The position numbers and the translations under genes are program-made. A DNA stretch of 64,000 nucleotides from Rhizobium sp. RU36D (GTDB lineage Bacteria; Pseudomonadota; Alphaproteobacteria; Rhizobiales; Rhizobiaceae): NCBI RefSeq assembly GCF_900176345.1, contig NZ_FWXU01000005.1:186001-250000 (forward strand), written 5' to 3'. The notes beneath the pieces were generated by a model. It saw only the letters and a program-made list of their open reading frames with translations, ran no database searches and was not told the DNA's origin. Below, in pieces: positions 9,335 through 19,848 of this stretch. Each line of letters starts with the position of its first letter. Within the stretch, counting starts at the first letter, position 1.

Positions 9335-10957
9335 GTGGCGCAATTCGCTTTTTCTGAAAAAAATCAATCGTCCGTGATGGTATGCCAACCGGTATCGCAA
9401 ATCAGGACACGAGTCGAAACCAGTTTCCATGCCATTGGTGCCTTGCTTGACCAGCTAGCCGCGGTGGCGGCGGCGTTCCAGGGCTATCTGCGGCAAGATC
9501 CGAGTTCGGGCATTCACCTGCCGCAGTACACGGTCGACTTCGTCGGTGCCATGTCGCATCTGGAGGCCGCGGTCCGACGACACCAGCTTTTTCGCGAGCG
9601 TAATTCGGCCCGTGCAAAAGAATTCTCCCAGATGATGCCTGATATCGTGGCTCACAGCATCTCTCTCAGAAGCTGCACCTTCACGCTGAAGGTCGTGAGC
9701 GCACGCTATGGGGAAATCCTCGGCTTTGCCGAGGAAATGGCCGGTTGCGTGAACCGCGTGCGCGGGGCTGTCGAGGCGATGGAGACACCCCTCGGCACGA
9801 TGCTGGGAATGGCCGGAGACCCGAGGACTACAGCGTTCGAAACGCCCGAACCGCCGCCGCTGGACGAGGCATTCCACACCGAACCCGAATCGATGCGCGT
9901 CGCCGCCGAGGAAATCGACCGGATGATCTCCCGGCTGATGAGCACCCTGCAAAGCGGTGATATTGCCAGCCAGCGACTGGATCACATCGGTCAGACCATG
10001 GAGGCGGTCGAAGCGGCCTCGCTATCGCAAAGCGAGCGCAGCCGCTTCATGGCCATGGTGGCGGATCAGATCGAACACACCCTTGTCGAACTGGAGTCCA
10101 ACTGCGGCTTATTCACGGAAAGCATCGACCGCATCGCTGCGCGCATCGGCATTCTGGTCGAGAACGCCGACGTGCACCGGATCCGGCTTGCGGGTAACTA
10201 CAAGGATTTGCAGGCACGGTTGGAGGCCTATTTCGAAGCGCTCCTCGATCTCTTGCGTCGACAGGTTCAACAGCATGAGCAGTTGGCATCAGAAGAGGGG
10301 CTCGACAGCCCCGCACAGCTCGACCGGCAGATATCAATCATGCGGTCGGCCGTGCTCGACATATATTACATGGCCCTGAACACCACGCTTTGCTGCGGTC
10401 GTCTAGGACAGGATGCATCATCTGCATCGCCGATCACCTCCGAGATTCGCTTTCATGTGCTGAAGCTCACGGAGATCGTCGATAATGTCGCTGCATTGAT
10501 GCCCGGCCTGGGAGAAGTCTATGTGGCCGACAACGAAGCCAGATCCAACAGCGAAGTCGACGACGTTCTAAGGCGCGAAAAGGATAGGTTGGCCAATCAG
10601 GTTGCAGCTCTCGCCGAACGCGCCCGCCAGGCCTGGCTGAGCCCCGGTCGGCTGCAGGAACTCTCGGACGCGGTGCTGGCGGAAATTCCGCGTCTGCATG
10701 CGGTGGCGGAAGGGTCCGATACGATCCAGGCCTACCTCGGGCAGTATCACCGAGGTGCGCAAGACCAGTCAGACTTGTCGCACAGGGCAGAGGAATTGAG
10801 TGAGAAGATATTTGCCTTCTATACGATGAATTCCGAGCGAGAGGTCCACAAGAAGCACTTCTGGATCGATATCGATTCGTCCGACTGCGATGCCATCAAC
10901 GTGTTTTCCGCACAGCCCGCGAACTCCGAACTCGATCTTGCCTCCGTGCTTTTCTAG
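9335..10957 (+). CDS. Degenerate chemoreceptor-like coiled-coil protein
   Basis: About 540 aa, helical, without membrane segments. Two features recall chemoreceptors: LQSGDIASQRLDHIGQTME near the middle, and ALNTTLCCGRLGQDASSASP near the C-terminal third, which lines up with the canonical tip [13 protein letters not shown] but has lost the EAARAG core. It may therefore pack with or regulate receptors and not signal by itself. I prefer the GTG at 9335 because GGGGAG ends four bases before it; GTG at 9299 and ATG at 9377 are alternatives. It precedes the ParA-like gene by about 140 bp on the same strand. Confidence 0.72.
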   Translation: MAQFAFSEKNQSSVMVCQPVSQIRTRVETSFHAIGALLDQLAAVAAAFQGYLRQDPSSGIHLPQYTVDFVGAMSHLEAAVRRHQLFRERNSARAKEFSQMMPDIVAHSISLRSCTFTLKVVSARYGEILGFAEEMAGCVNRVRGAVEAMETPLGTMLGMAGDPRTTAFETPEPPPLDEAFHTEPESMRVAAEEIDRMISRLMSTLQSGDIASQRLDHIGQTMEAVEAASLSQSERSRFMAMVADQIEHTLVELESNCGLFTESIDRIAARIGILVENADVHRIRLAGNYKDLQARLEAYFEALLDLLRRQVQQHEQLASEEGLDSPAQLDRQISIMRSAVLDIYYMALNTTLCCGRLGQDASSASPITSEIRFHVLKLTEIVDNVAALMPGLGEVYVADNEARSNSEVDDVLRREKDRLANQVAALAERARQAWLSPGRLQELSDAVLAEIPRLHAVAEGSDTIQAYLGQYHRGAQDQSDLSHRAEELSEKIFAFYTMNSEREVHKKHFWIDIDSSDCDAINVFSAQPANSELDLASVLF

Positions 10958-11101
10958 TTTTTGACCTCACCTCAGCCGTAATCAAGGCACTCGACAAGCG
11001 ATCAATCGAAAAAGGCGGGGATGCGAGGGTGGTCGAGAAACCTTCGCTCTTCCGCAAAAAGCTAATGTAACCCATAGTCTGCGTGATTGTGGGAGAGGTT
11101 C

Positions 11102-11917
11102 ATGGCGCCGGTCATTATTTCCGTGGCGAACAGGAAAGGCGGCACGGGGAAGAGCACGACGGCTGTTCACCTGGCGGCAGGGATTGCCCGCCGCGGACGT
11201 CGCACCTTGCTGATCGATCTCGATACTCTCGGCCATGCCGGGCTCCTGCTTGGCCTGCAGGCGAAGCCGGGCAGCGTGACATCGCATGATCTCATCACAT
11301 CAGCCGGTGGTGCCGACCTGTCGCCTGCCGTGATGGACTCGCCGGTAAATGGCCTAGATGTGATCTGCGCGGATCGCAATCGAGGACCCGGTGAAAATGG
11401 AGCCAAACCTCTGGCCCTTCGCAATCTCCTGTTGGCGGACGAAAACGTGGATCGATACGAGGCCGTTGTCATCGACACCGCGCCGGCCTATGACCAGAGC
11501 CTGGTCGTCGCCCTTGCCGCGTCAGATGCCGTGCTCATTCCGTTCGTACCGCATCCGCTGGCAGTGGAAGGCATCCGGCAGTTCATGCGGATTGCCTTGA
11601 TGATCCGCATGAAGCTCAATCCCGGTTTGAAGTCGTTCGGTATGGTTGCAACGCAGATGAACCAGCAAAGCGCGCTCCACCGGCATGTCGTCGAATCCGT
11701 GCGCCATGAATTCGGCGCTTCGCGGTTGGTCGGCGCCATTCGCAGCGATATCCAACTCGCCCGCTGTGCGGCGAGCCATATGCCCATCTATGATCTTTAT
11801 CCCGCCTCACGCGGAGCAAGCGACTATCATCTGCTAACCGAGGCGGTCATATCAGGCTGGTTCGGGACGCGCGATGTGGTCTATGCCGAAGCCGCCAAGA
11901 CCTCGGCTCGGGTTTAG
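11102..11917 (+). CDS. ParA-family ATPase (PpfA/ParC-like, array partitioning)
   Basis: A 271-aa deviant-Walker ATPase. It has KGGTGKST at residues 12-19 (deviant Walker A with the signature Lys), switch region LLIDLDTLGHAG, and Walker B-like YEAVVIDTAPAYDQS. GGGAGAGG lies seven bases before the ATG. No ParB gene or parS site is nearby, so it is unlikely to segregate a replicon. In Rhodobacter sphaeroides a ParA homologue of this kind (PpfA) positions the cytoplasmic chemoreceptor cluster, and ParC does so for polar arrays in Vibrio. The neighbours here make that role the best guess. Confidence 0.85.
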   Translation: MAPVIISVANRKGGTGKSTTAVHLAAGIARRGRRTLLIDLDTLGHAGLLLGLQAKPGSVTSHDLITSAGGADLSPAVMDSPVNGLDVICADRNRGPGENGAKPLALRNLLLADENVDRYEAVVIDTAPAYDQSLVVALAASDAVLIPFVPHPLAVEGIRQFMRIALMIRMKLNPGLKSFGMVATQMNQQSALHRHVVESVRHEFGASRLVGAIRSDIQLARCAASHMPIYDLYPASRGASDYHLLTEAVISGWFGTRDVVYAEAAKTSARV

Positions 11918-11934
11918 GAAATTAGAGGCGGGCC

Positions 11935-12624
11935 TCACTCCGTCTCCGCCATGCGGTAGCCCACGCCCGGCTCTGTCCGCACGATGCGCGGTTGGGTCGG
12001 GTCGCGCTCGATCTTCTGCCGCAGCTGGCCGATGAAGACGCGCAGGTAGTGCAGGTCGTCGCCGTGGGCGGGTCCCCAGACGGATGTCAGCAGGGTTTTG
12101 TGGGTGACCACCCGCCCGGCATGGCGGGACAGGAGCAGAAGGAGATCGTATTCCTTCGGCGTCAGATGGACGATCTCGCCGTCTCGCGAGACGAGACGCT
12201 TGATCGGATCGATGGTCAACCCATCGATCTCGCTGATGGCAGGGATGGCGTCGCGGCGTCCACGATGGCGCAGCGCCGTGCGGATGCGGGCGGTGAGTTC
12301 GCCGATCCCGAAGGGCTTCTCCACATAGTCGTCTGCGCCCAGATCGAGGGCGGCGATCTTCTCGCTTTCGCGGTCGCGGGCCGAGAGGATGAGGATCGGA
12401 ATATCCGACCAGCCGCGCAGGCTGGCGATCACCTCCTTGCCGTCCATGTCTGGCAGGCCGAGATCAAGGATGATGAGGTCAGGCGCCTGGGTGGCCACCG
12501 CCTTCAAGGCCTCGGCACCTGTGCCGGCCTCAACGACCTCATAGCCGGCGGCGGATAGCGAGGGTTTCAGGAAGCGCTGGATCTGCGGCTCGTCATCAAC
12601 CACAAGTATGCGGGACTGGTTCAT
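11935..12624 (-). CDS. kdpE: Potassium-responsive response regulator KdpE
   Basis: A 229-aa OmpR-class regulator. The receiver domain has the acidic pocket in ILVVDDEPQ, phospho-Asp in LIILDLGLPDMDG and Lys in YVEKPFG. The C-terminal winged helix (about 130-229) includes HLTPKEYDLLLLLSRHAGRVV and ends with RTEPGVGYRM. It is phosphorylated by KdpD and activates kdpFABC under potassium limitation or high osmolarity. Its ATG overlaps the kdpD stop by four bases, which fits a single kdpFABCDE message. Confidence 0.95.
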   Translation of the reverse strand: MNQSRILVVDDEPQIQRFLKPSLSAAGYEVVEAGTGAEALKAVATQAPDLIILDLGLPDMDGKEVIASLRGWSDIPILILSARDRESEKIAALDLGADDYVEKPFGIGELTARIRTALRHRGRRDAIPAISEIDGLTIDPIKRLVSRDGEIVHLTPKEYDLLLLLSRHAGRVVTHKTLLTSVWGPAHGDDLHYLRVFIGQLRQKIERDPTQPRIVRTEPGVGYRMAETE

Positions 12625-15314
12625 TCGATGGCGCCCTTCCTGTCATCGCTTCCCGGAAACCGTATGACGATCCGGGTGCCACGCTTCTTCAGCGCAGGGC
12701 TTTCTGCATGGATCCGCCCGCCCATGGCATCCACGAAGCCGCGGGCGATGGAAAGCCCGAGCCCCGTGCCCGGCGATCGTCCATCGGGTTTTCCCCGCCT
12801 GTAGAATTTCTCGAAGATGCGGTCCAGATCGTCCGGCGGAATGCCCTTGCCGAGATCCGTCACCGAAATCAGCACGTCCTTGCCGTCGCGCCTGGCATAG
12901 ACGTTGATCGGTTCGCTTCCGCCGTATTTGACCGCATTATCAAGCAGGTTGAACAAAACTTGGCTCAACAACACGCTGTCTCCGCGTATCAGGGGCAGGT
13001 CTCCGGCAATCCCCGTCTCGATCACGCGGCCCGGCGCATGCTTGCGGGTCCGCTCGACAGCCGATTGCACGACGTCGGCAACATCGACCCAGTCCCGCTT
13101 GGGCTTCAGGGTTCCGGCTTCGATGCGTGTCATGTCGAGCAGATTGGCGACGAAGCGGCTCATGCGGCCGCTCTCCTCCTCGATCGACTGCAGAAGATCG
13201 TCGCGGTTCTCCGGTGTCATGCGCTCGCCGAGTTCGCGAAGGCCTGTGACGGCGCCGGTGATGGTGGCGAGCGGCGTGCGCAGGTCGTGGGAAATCGACG
13301 ACAAGAGCGCTTCGCGGTAACGCTCGCCCTCCAGCCTCGCGGCCTGCTCGACCGTTTCCTCGGCGAGGCGCGCGCGATCGAGCGCTATGGCGGTCTGGTC
13401 GAGAATGGCGGTCAGCGACCGCTCGGCATTGAGATCGAGCCGCTCGCCGGCATGTTCCACGCCGCAGACGCCGACGATGCCGTGGGGTCCGAGCAAGGGA
13501 CGAAACTCGAAACGGCTGTTCGGCAGGGTGCCGGTGCCATGGCCGGCGGGCTCTCGCTTGTCATGGGTCCAGCGGGCGGCGGTCATGTCGGTCACGTCGA
13601 GCTCGGTGTCCGGTGGCCAAGCGGCCGCGACGCCCAGATCGCCCTTGCGCGGCACCAGCAGCACGACCTTGCGCTTGAGGCTCGCCTGCAATTGCGAGAC
13701 GGCGAGCCAGATCGCGTCATCGCCCTTGGCGGTACTCGCGAGCTTGCGGGAGAAATCATAGAGGGATTGCAACGCCGTTGCTCGCACCCGCGCCACCTCC
13801 GCCTGTTCGCGAATGCGCGAGGCAAATCCGCCGGTAATCATCGCGACCGCGAAGAAGATGAGAAGTGCAAAAACCTCGTGGGGTGCCGCGATGGTGAAGG
13901 TGTGCACGGGATCGATGAACAGGAAGTTGTAGGCCAGCGCGGAGAGCGCCGCGGCAAGAAAGGCCGCCATGTAACCACCGATCACGGAAGCGCCGAGAAC
14001 GGCGAGCAGGAACAGCAGCGAGATGTTCGGCAGATCGACGAATAGATCGATGCCCTTGCCGATCAGCGCCGTCAGGGCAACGAAGCCGACGGCCGACAAT
14101 GTCGACTGGCGCAGCGATGCGGCTTTCGGCATGGCGAAGGCGATATGCCGCCTCTCAACGGGAGCGCTATCCGGCGTCACGATATGGATGCCGAGACCGG
14201 ATGCACTGCCCGAAAGCGCGTCCGGCAGCGACCGGTTGACGAGCTTCTGCCAACGAGAACGCTTGCGCGTGCCGATGACGATCTGGGTGGCGTGTTCGCG
14301 GCGGGCGAGCTTCAGGATCTCCTCGACGAAATCATTGCCGATGACGCGGCGTGTTTCGGCGCCGAGCTGTTCAGCCAGACGGAAGAGGGTTTCGATGCGT
14401 TGCAGGCGTTGAGGCGTCTCGACTTCCCGGTCGGCCCGCTCGATCGAGACGACCAGCCAGGGCGCGTTGAGGCCCGAGGCGAGACGGCTTGCCACGCGCA
14501 CCACCTTTTCCGACAGGGCGTCCGAACCGACGCAGACCAGAAGCCGTTCGCCGGTGGCCCAGGGGCCGTCGATGGCGTTCTGTTTGAGATAGTCGACCAT
14601 CTGGTCGTCGACCCGGTCGGCGGTGCGGCGCAGCGCCAGTTCGCGCAGCGCCGTCAGGTTGCCGAGCCGGAAAAAGCGGTCGACAGCGCGGTTGGCGCTT
14701 TCGGGCAGGTAGACCTTGCCCTCTTTCAACCGCTCGATCAGTTCCGAGGGAGCGAGATCGACCAGCAGCACCTCATCGGCCCGCTTCAGAACCACATCCG
14801 GCACGCGCTCGCGCACTGTGACACCGGTGATCTGGGTGACGAGATCGCCAAGGCTTTCGAGATGCTGAATATTCAGTGCTGTCCAGACATTGATGCCCGC
14901 AGAAATCAGTTCCTCGATATCCTGATAGCGTTTGGGATGGCGGCTGTCTTCCGGGTTGGAATGGGCGAGTTCGTCAACGACGATGATGCGGGGTCGCCTT
15001 GCAAGTGCCGCATCGAGATCGAATTCCTCCAGCATTCGGCCGCGATGGGCCACCCGCCGACGTGGCAGGATCTCCAGTCCATCGAGCAGGGCTGCCGTCT
15101 CGCTTCTCCCGTGGGTCTCGACCAGTCCGACCACGACATCGCTGCCATCGGCCTTCAGGCGTCTAGCGCGCGATAGCATCGCATAGGTCTTGCCGACGCC
15201 GGGAGCGGCACCCAGAAAAACTGTCAGTTTGCCCCGGCGGTCTTTGTCCGCCAGGGCAAGCAATGCATCGGGATCGGGACGCCGTTCGTCCCTGCGGTCG
15301 TCTTCCGCCATCAA
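12621..15314 (-). CDS. kdpD: Potassium sensor histidine kinase KdpD
   Basis: An 897-aa sensor kinase of the usual length. The N-terminal KdpD domain has Walker A GAAPGVGKTYAM (about 34-45) and then a universal-stress-like domain (about 250-370). Four membrane segments follow (about 395-500), with LPNISLLFLLAVLGASVIGG among them, then a GAF-like region, the HisKA box SISHDLRTPLATITGAVTG and the ATPase boxes NLLDNAVKYGG and GTGLGLSIARGFVDAMGG. It is a membrane sensor of low potassium. It overlaps kdpE and lies five bases from kdpC. Confidence 0.96.
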   Translation of the reverse strand: MMAEDDRRDERRPDPDALLALADKDRRGKLTVFLGAAPGVGKTYAMLSRARRLKADGSDVVVGLVETHGRSETAALLDGLEILPRRRVAHRGRMLEEFDLDAALARRPRIIVVDELAHSNPEDSRHPKRYQDIEELISAGINVWTALNIQHLESLGDLVTQITGVTVRERVPDVVLKRADEVLLVDLAPSELIERLKEGKVYLPESANRAVDRFFRLGNLTALRELALRRTADRVDDQMVDYLKQNAIDGPWATGERLLVCVGSDALSEKVVRVASRLASGLNAPWLVVSIERADREVETPQRLQRIETLFRLAEQLGAETRRVIGNDFVEEILKLARREHATQIVIGTRKRSRWQKLVNRSLPDALSGSASGLGIHIVTPDSAPVERRHIAFAMPKAASLRQSTLSAVGFVALTALIGKGIDLFVDLPNISLLFLLAVLGASVIGGYMAAFLAAALSALAYNFLFIDPVHTFTIAAPHEVFALLIFFAVAMITGGFASRIREQAEVARVRATALQSLYDFSRKLASTAKGDDAIWLAVSQLQASLKRKVVLLVPRKGDLGVAAAWPPDTELDVTDMTAARWTHDKREPAGHGTGTLPNSRFEFRPLLGPHGIVGVCGVEHAGERLDLNAERSLTAILDQTAIALDRARLAEETVEQAARLEGERYREALLSSISHDLRTPLATITGAVTGLRELGERMTPENRDDLLQSIEEESGRMSRFVANLLDMTRIEAGTLKPKRDWVDVADVVQSAVERTRKHAPGRVIETGIAGDLPLIRGDSVLLSQVLFNLLDNAVKYGGSEPINVYARRDGKDVLISVTDLGKGIPPDDLDRIFEKFYRRGKPDGRSPGTGLGLSIARGFVDAMGGRIHAESPALKKRGTRIVIRFPGSDDRKGAIE

Positions 15315-15318
15315 GCTC

Positions 15319-15888
15319 TCATTGGTTCAGGGCATCGAGCGCCAGGTTGAGCTCTAGCACATTGACCCTTGCTTCGCCGATAACGCCGAAGTCTGGATTT
15401 TCGGTTTGTTGTGCTACGAGCGCGGCAATGGCGGAGGGCTGCAATCCGCGTGCTGTTGCGACACGTGTTACCTGTGCTGCGGCAAAGGCAGGCGAGATAT
15501 GCGGATCCAGGCCAGAGCCGGAGGTGGTGACGGCATCGGCGGGAACGGGCGCTGTGATGCCGGTTTCGGCCAGACGGGCGACATCCGCGATGACACGATC
15601 CTTCAGCTTGACCGAGGTGGTGCCGAGGTTCGAGCCCGAGGATGCGGCTGCGTTGTAGGCGTCGGGGCCGGTCGCGGAGGGGCGCGGCCAGAAATAGCGA
15701 TCTGAGGTGAAGGTCTGGCCGATCAGGGACGAACCGATGACCGTTCCGTTTCGTTCGATCAGGCTGCCATTGGCCTGCCCAGGCAGCACGGCCTGGGCAA
15801 TGCCGGTGATCGCCAGCGGAAAGGCGAGGCCCGTGAGGGCGGTGAGAGCGACGACCAGAGTGAGGGCGGGTCTGATATGGTTGAGCAT
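15319..15888 (-). CDS. kdpC: Potassium-transporting ATPase subunit KdpC
   Basis: A 189-aa subunit with one N-terminal membrane helix ([21 protein letters not shown]) and a periplasmic body. Family motifs are [43 protein letters not shown] (in part), [10 protein letters not shown] and [10 protein letters not shown]. KdpC supports assembly and potassium affinity of the KdpFABC complex. I placed the start at ATG 15888 (MLNHIRP); the open frame continues upstream inside kdpB but that is not KdpC-like. kdpB ends two bases before. Confidence 0.95.
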   Translation of the reverse strand: MLNHIRPALTLVVALTALTGLAFPLAITGIAQAVLPGQANGSLIERNGTVIGSSLIGQTFTSDRYFWPRPSATGPDAYNAAASSGSNLGTTSVKLKDRVIADVARLAETGITAPVPADAVTTSGSGLDPHISPAFAAAQVTRVATARGLQPSAIAALVAQQTENPDFGVIGEARVNVLELNLALDALNQ

Positions 15889-15890
15889 GG

Positions 15891-17927
15891 TTACACCAGA
15901 TTGAGAGCGCTGACGGCGATGTCGATGACCTTGATGCCTGCAAAGGGCAGGATCAGACCACCGACGCCATAGACCAGCAGGTTGCGGCGCAGCAGCGAGG
16001 CGGCTCCGGCCGGGCGGTACGCCACACCCTTCAAGGCCAGCGGAATCAGTGCCACGATGATCAGCGCGTTGAAGATGACGGCCGAGAGAATGGCCGATTG
16101 CGGCGAGGCAAGGCCCATGATGTTCAAGGCTTCGAGTGCCGGATAGGTCGCCACGAACAGCGCCGGAATGATGGCGAAGTATTTGGCGACGTCGTTGGCG
16201 ATCGAGAAGGTGGTCAGCGAACCACGTGTCATCAGCAACTGCTTGCCGATCTCGACGATCTCGATGAGCTTGGTGGGGCTTGAATCGAGGTCCACCATAT
16301 TGGCGGCCTCGCGGGCGGCCTGGGTGCCGGTCTGCATGGCGACACCGACATCGGCCTGGGCAAGGGCCGGCGCATCGTTGGTGCCGTCGCCGCACATGGC
16401 GATCAGGCGGCCACCCTGCTGTTCCCGGCGGATATAGGCAAGCTTGTCTTCCGGGGTTGCCTGGGCGAGGAAGTCGTCGACGCCGGCCTCGGAAGCAATC
16501 GCGGCTGCCGTGACCGGGTTGTCGCCTGTCACCATGACCGTGCGGATGCCCATGGCGCGCAGCGCCGCGAAGCGTTCCTTGATGCCGGGTTTGACCACGT
16601 CCTTGAGGTGGATGACGCCGAGCAGGCGGTCGCCATCGGCCACGCCGAGCGGCGTGCCACCGGTGCGGGCGACCTGATCGACGGCGCGGCGGAATTCGGC
16701 CGGGGCATCCTGTTCGGTGAGACCTGCAAATTTCAAGACGGCATCGACGGCACCCTTGCGCAGGCGGCGCGAGCCGATATCCACGCCCGACAGCCGGGTT
16801 TCGGCGGTGAAGCCGATCACGGCATCGAACTCGGCCTTCGGCATGGGAATGCCGAACTCACCTGTCGCAAGCGCCACGACCGAGCGTCCCTCCGGCGTTT
16901 CGTCCGACAGCGAGGCGATGAGCGCCGCTTCTGCCAGTTCCGCCGGCGTTACGCCCGGAGCTGGCAGGAAGTCGCTGGCCATGCGGTTGCCGAAGGTGAT
17001 TGTGCCCGTCTTGTCGAGCAGCAGCGTGTCGACGTCGCCGGCAGCTTCCACGGCGCGGCCTGACGTGGCGATGACGTTGAAGCGCACCAGGCGATCCATG
17101 CCGGCGATGCCGATCGCCGAGAGCAGGCCGCCGATCGTGGTCGGGATCAGGGTCACGAGCAGGGCTGCCAGAACCGTGACCGAGAGCACCGTGCCGGAAT
17201 AGCCGGCAAGGCCCCAGATCGCGACGCAGACGAACAGGAAGATCAGCGTCAGGCCCGAAAGGAGGATCGACAGGGCGATCTCGTTCGGCGTCTTCTGGCG
17301 CTGGGCGCCCTCGATCAACGCGATCATACGATCGACGAAGGACGAGCCGGGCTGGACGGTGATCTTCACCTTGATCTCGTCCGACAGAACCTGAGTACCA
17401 CCCGTGACTGCCGAGCGGTCGCCACCGGATTCGCGGATGACGGGGGCGGATTCACCTGTGATGGCGCTTTCATTGACCGAGGCGACACCTTCGATCACTT
17501 CGCCATCCCCAGGGATCAACTCGCCGGCTGAGACCAGCACGATATCGCCGACCTTGAGGCTGGAGGCCGGGATGGTCTCCACCTTGCCGTTGTTGCCCAG
17601 TCGGCGGGCGACGAGTTCCGACTTGGTCTTCTTCAGGCTGTCCGCTTGGGCGCGGCCGCGGCCCTCCGCCACGGCTTCGGCAAAGGTGGCGAACAGAACG
17701 GTGAACCAGAGCCAGGCGGCGATCTGGCCGGAGAAACCGGCCTCGCCCGGATTTGAGGCGAGGTCGCGGATGAAGAGGAGCGTCACGACGACGGCGACGA
17801 TCTCGGTCACGAAGATGACCGGGTTGCGCAGGAGTTGGCGCGGATCGAGCTTTATGAATGCATCACGCATCGCCGGGAACAGGATCGCCGGGTCGAAAAG
17901 AGCGGATGCCTTTTTCTCATTTGACAT
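15891..17927 (-). CDS. kdpB: Potassium-transporting P-type ATPase subunit KdpB
   Basis: A 678-aa P-type ATPase of normal length. The actuator TGES is in AITGESAP, the phosphorylated Asp is in [14 protein letters not shown] and the hinge is in [12 protein letters not shown]. About seven membrane helices are arranged in the KdpB pattern. It energises K+ import through KdpA by ATP hydrolysis. It lies between kdpA and kdpC with gaps of nine and two bases. Nothing unusual is seen. Confidence 0.97.
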   Translation of the reverse strand: MSNEKKASALFDPAILFPAMRDAFIKLDPRQLLRNPVIFVTEIVAVVVTLLFIRDLASNPGEAGFSGQIAAWLWFTVLFATFAEAVAEGRGRAQADSLKKTKSELVARRLGNNGKVETIPASSLKVGDIVLVSAGELIPGDGEVIEGVASVNESAITGESAPVIRESGGDRSAVTGGTQVLSDEIKVKITVQPGSSFVDRMIALIEGAQRQKTPNEIALSILLSGLTLIFLFVCVAIWGLAGYSGTVLSVTVLAALLVTLIPTTIGGLLSAIGIAGMDRLVRFNVIATSGRAVEAAGDVDTLLLDKTGTITFGNRMASDFLPAPGVTPAELAEAALIASLSDETPEGRSVVALATGEFGIPMPKAEFDAVIGFTAETRLSGVDIGSRRLRKGAVDAVLKFAGLTEQDAPAEFRRAVDQVARTGGTPLGVADGDRLLGVIHLKDVVKPGIKERFAALRAMGIRTVMVTGDNPVTAAAIASEAGVDDFLAQATPEDKLAYIRREQQGGRLIAMCGDGTNDAPALAQADVGVAMQTGTQAAREAANMVDLDSSPTKLIEIVEIGKQLLMTRGSLTTFSIANDVAKYFAIIPALFVATYPALEALNIMGLASPQSAILSAVIFNALIIVALIPLALKGVAYRPAGAASLLRRNLLVYGVGGLILPFAGIKVIDIAVSALNLV

Positions 17928-17936
17928 GATGGTTCC

Positions 17937-19646
17937 TTAGAAGGTCTGGCCGGCAAGCATGGCGAAGTGTTCGACGATAGGGCCGAGCACCAGCGCAGGC
18001 AGAAACTGCAGGCCGCCGAGAATGAGGATGATGCCGATCAGCAGGCCGACGAAGAGCGGGCCGTCGGTCGGAAAGGTGCCGGCAGAGGCCGGCGACTTCA
18101 CCTTGGCGGCGAGCGATCCAGCGATCGCCATGACCGGCACGACATAGGCAAAACGACCCAGCAGCATGGCGATGCCGAGCGTGGTGTTGTACCAGACCGT
18201 ATTGCCCGTGAGCCCGCCAAAGGCCGAGCCGTTGTTACCGGCTGCAGAGGTATAGGCATAGAGAATTTCCGACAGACCGTGCGGACCAGCGGTACCGACA
18301 CTTGCCACCGCAAACGGCAGCATGGCCGAGACGGCGGTAAAGCCGAGGATGACCAATGGCAGGATCAGGACGGCCAGCATGGCGAACTTCATCTCGCGGC
18401 CCTCGATCTTCTTGCCGAGGAATTCCGGCGTGCGCCCGACCATCAGGCCGGCGACGAAGACCGACAGCATGGCGAAGACCAGCATGCCGTAGAGACCCGA
18501 ACCCACACCACCGGGCAGCACTTCACCGAGTTGGATGAGGAACATCGGCACCAGACCACCCAGGCCGGTGAACGAGCCGTGCATGCCGTTGACGCCGCCA
18601 TCCGACAAACCGGTGGTGACCGCCGCATAGAGCGCGGTCATGGCCTGGCCGAAGCGGACTTCTTTGCCTTCCATGTTGCCGAGCGCGGGATCGACACCGA
18701 CAGCTGTCAGGATCGGATTGCCCTGGGCCTCTGCCCAGTAGACGACGGCTACGCCTGCAATCAGCAGAACGGCCATGGCCGAGATCAGGGCCCAGCCCTG
18801 ACGGCGATTTCCGACCATCTGGCCGAAGGTGTAGACCATGGCCGCCGAGATCGACAGCATCGCGAAGATGTTGAGATAGTTCGACCAGGTGGTCGGGTTT
18901 TCGAAGGGATGCGCGGCATTGACGTTGAAAAAGCCGCCGCCATTGGTGCCCAGCTGCTTGATCGCTTCCTGGGATGCGACGGGTCCGAGCGAGATCACCT
19001 GGTTGGCGCCTTCCAGCGTCGTGGCCGTCACGGACGCATCAAGCGTCTGCGGCAAGCCCATGGCGACAAAGGCGAGGGCTACGACGATGGAAATCGGCAG
19101 CAGCACGTAGAGCGTGGCTCTCGTCATATCGACCCAGAAATTGCCAAGCGTCGAAACCTTGGAACGGGCGAGCGCCCGGGTGATCGCAACGGCGAGCGCC
19201 ATGCCGGTCGCCGCCGACAGGAAGTTCTGCACGGTGAGGCCTGCCATCTGGGAGAAATGGCTCATCGTCGTCTCGCCGGCATAGTTCTGCCAGTTGGTGT
19301 TGGTGACGAATGAGACCGCCGTGTTGAAGGCGAGGTCTGCCGGGACGCCGGAAAAGCCTTGCGGGTTCAGCGGCAGATAGGCCTGCAGCCGCAGCATGGC
19401 GTAGAGCGCCAGGAAGCCGGCGAGCGAAAAAGCAAGCATGGCAAGCGTATAGCCAAGCCAGTTTTGCTCCTTATCAGGATTGATGCCGCTGACGCGGTAG
19501 AGGTCACGCTCCACGCGACCGAGCAAGGGCGAAAGAAAGGTCCGCTCGCCGGAAAACACGCGTGCCATATAAAGGCCGAGTGGTTTGATGACGATGAGGA
19601 CGGCGAGGAAGAGGAGGCTGATCTGCAGCCATCCGACAATGGTCAT
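17937..19646 (-). CDS. kdpA: Potassium-binding channel subunit KdpA
   Basis: A 569-aa integral membrane protein with about ten helices and four selectivity-filter-like repeats. Recognisable segments are [55 protein letters not shown] and [15 protein letters not shown]. It resembles a Trk/Ktr-type channel and works with the KdpB pump. The ATG at 19646 is preceded by GGGAG, which overlaps the end of kdpF. Confidence 0.97.
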   Translation of the reverse strand: MTIVGWLQISLLFLAVLIVIKPLGLYMARVFSGERTFLSPLLGRVERDLYRVSGINPDKEQNWLGYTLAMLAFSLAGFLALYAMLRLQAYLPLNPQGFSGVPADLAFNTAVSFVTNTNWQNYAGETTMSHFSQMAGLTVQNFLSAATGMALAVAITRALARSKVSTLGNFWVDMTRATLYVLLPISIVVALAFVAMGLPQTLDASVTATTLEGANQVISLGPVASQEAIKQLGTNGGGFFNVNAAHPFENPTTWSNYLNIFAMLSISAAMVYTFGQMVGNRRQGWALISAMAVLLIAGVAVVYWAEAQGNPILTAVGVDPALGNMEGKEVRFGQAMTALYAAVTTGLSDGGVNGMHGSFTGLGGLVPMFLIQLGEVLPGGVGSGLYGMLVFAMLSVFVAGLMVGRTPEFLGKKIEGREMKFAMLAVLILPLVILGFTAVSAMLPFAVASVGTAGPHGLSEILYAYTSAAGNNGSAFGGLTGNTVWYNTTLGIAMLLGRFAYVVPVMAIAGSLAAKVKSPASAGTFPTDGPLFVGLLIGIILILGGLQFLPALVLGPIVEHFAMLAGQTF

Positions 19647-19660
19647 GGATCTGCTCCCGA

Positions 19661-19747
19661 TCAGAAACGCTCGGGACGCAGCAGCGTCACAACGAGATAG
19701 ATGCCAAGGGCAATGGCAACGAAAAGGCCGAAGAGAGGTTCAATCAT
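19661..19747 (-). CDS. kdpF: KdpF small membrane subunit
   Basis: A 28-aa peptide, [18 protein letters not shown] followed by [10 protein letters not shown]. It is one hydrophobic helix with the RPERF end typical of KdpF, which stabilises the KdpFABC complex. It lies 14 bases before kdpA. It is too short for most gene callers, but position, length and terminal motif all agree. Confidence 0.93.
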   Translation of the reverse strand: MIEPLFGLFVAIALGIYLVVTLLRPERF

Positions 19748-19756
19748 CGGAACCAC

Positions 19757-19840
19757 TCACAGCCGGTCGAGCACGCGGGCATAAAAGGCAAGCACAATAA
19801 GCGTGCCTCCGCCGAGCGCGATGAAGATGAGGTCGGACAT
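19757..19840 (-). CDS. Small membrane peptide ahead of kdpF
   Basis: A 27-aa open frame, MSDLIFIALGGGTLIVLAFY followed by ARVLDRL: one hydrophobic helix with a charged tail. AGGAG lies eight bases before the ATG, and the stop is nine bases from kdpF. Comparable short peptides ending in a charged DRL are, from memory, common directly upstream of kdpF or kdpA in proteobacteria, but I cannot check conservation here. It may be an extra Kdp-associated peptide or a leader that couples translation. Confidence 0.7.
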   Translation of the reverse strand: MSDLIFIALGGGTLIVLAFYARVLDRL

Positions 19841-19848
19841 ACCAGGGT

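Noticed and set aside
11087..11101. Earlier start for the ParA-like gene
   Set aside because: ATG 11102 has a strong GGGAGAGG and gives the expected N-terminus just before the P-loop.
11102..11917. ParA-like gene as a plasmid or chromosome partition locus
   Set aside because: No ParB gene, no parS-like repeats and no replication initiator are nearby; the che neighbourhood gives a better explanation.
11918..11934. Short GAGGC/GCCTC palindrome between the ParA-like gene and kdpE as a terminator
   Set aside because: The stem is only five pairs around a two-base loop and no T-run follows.
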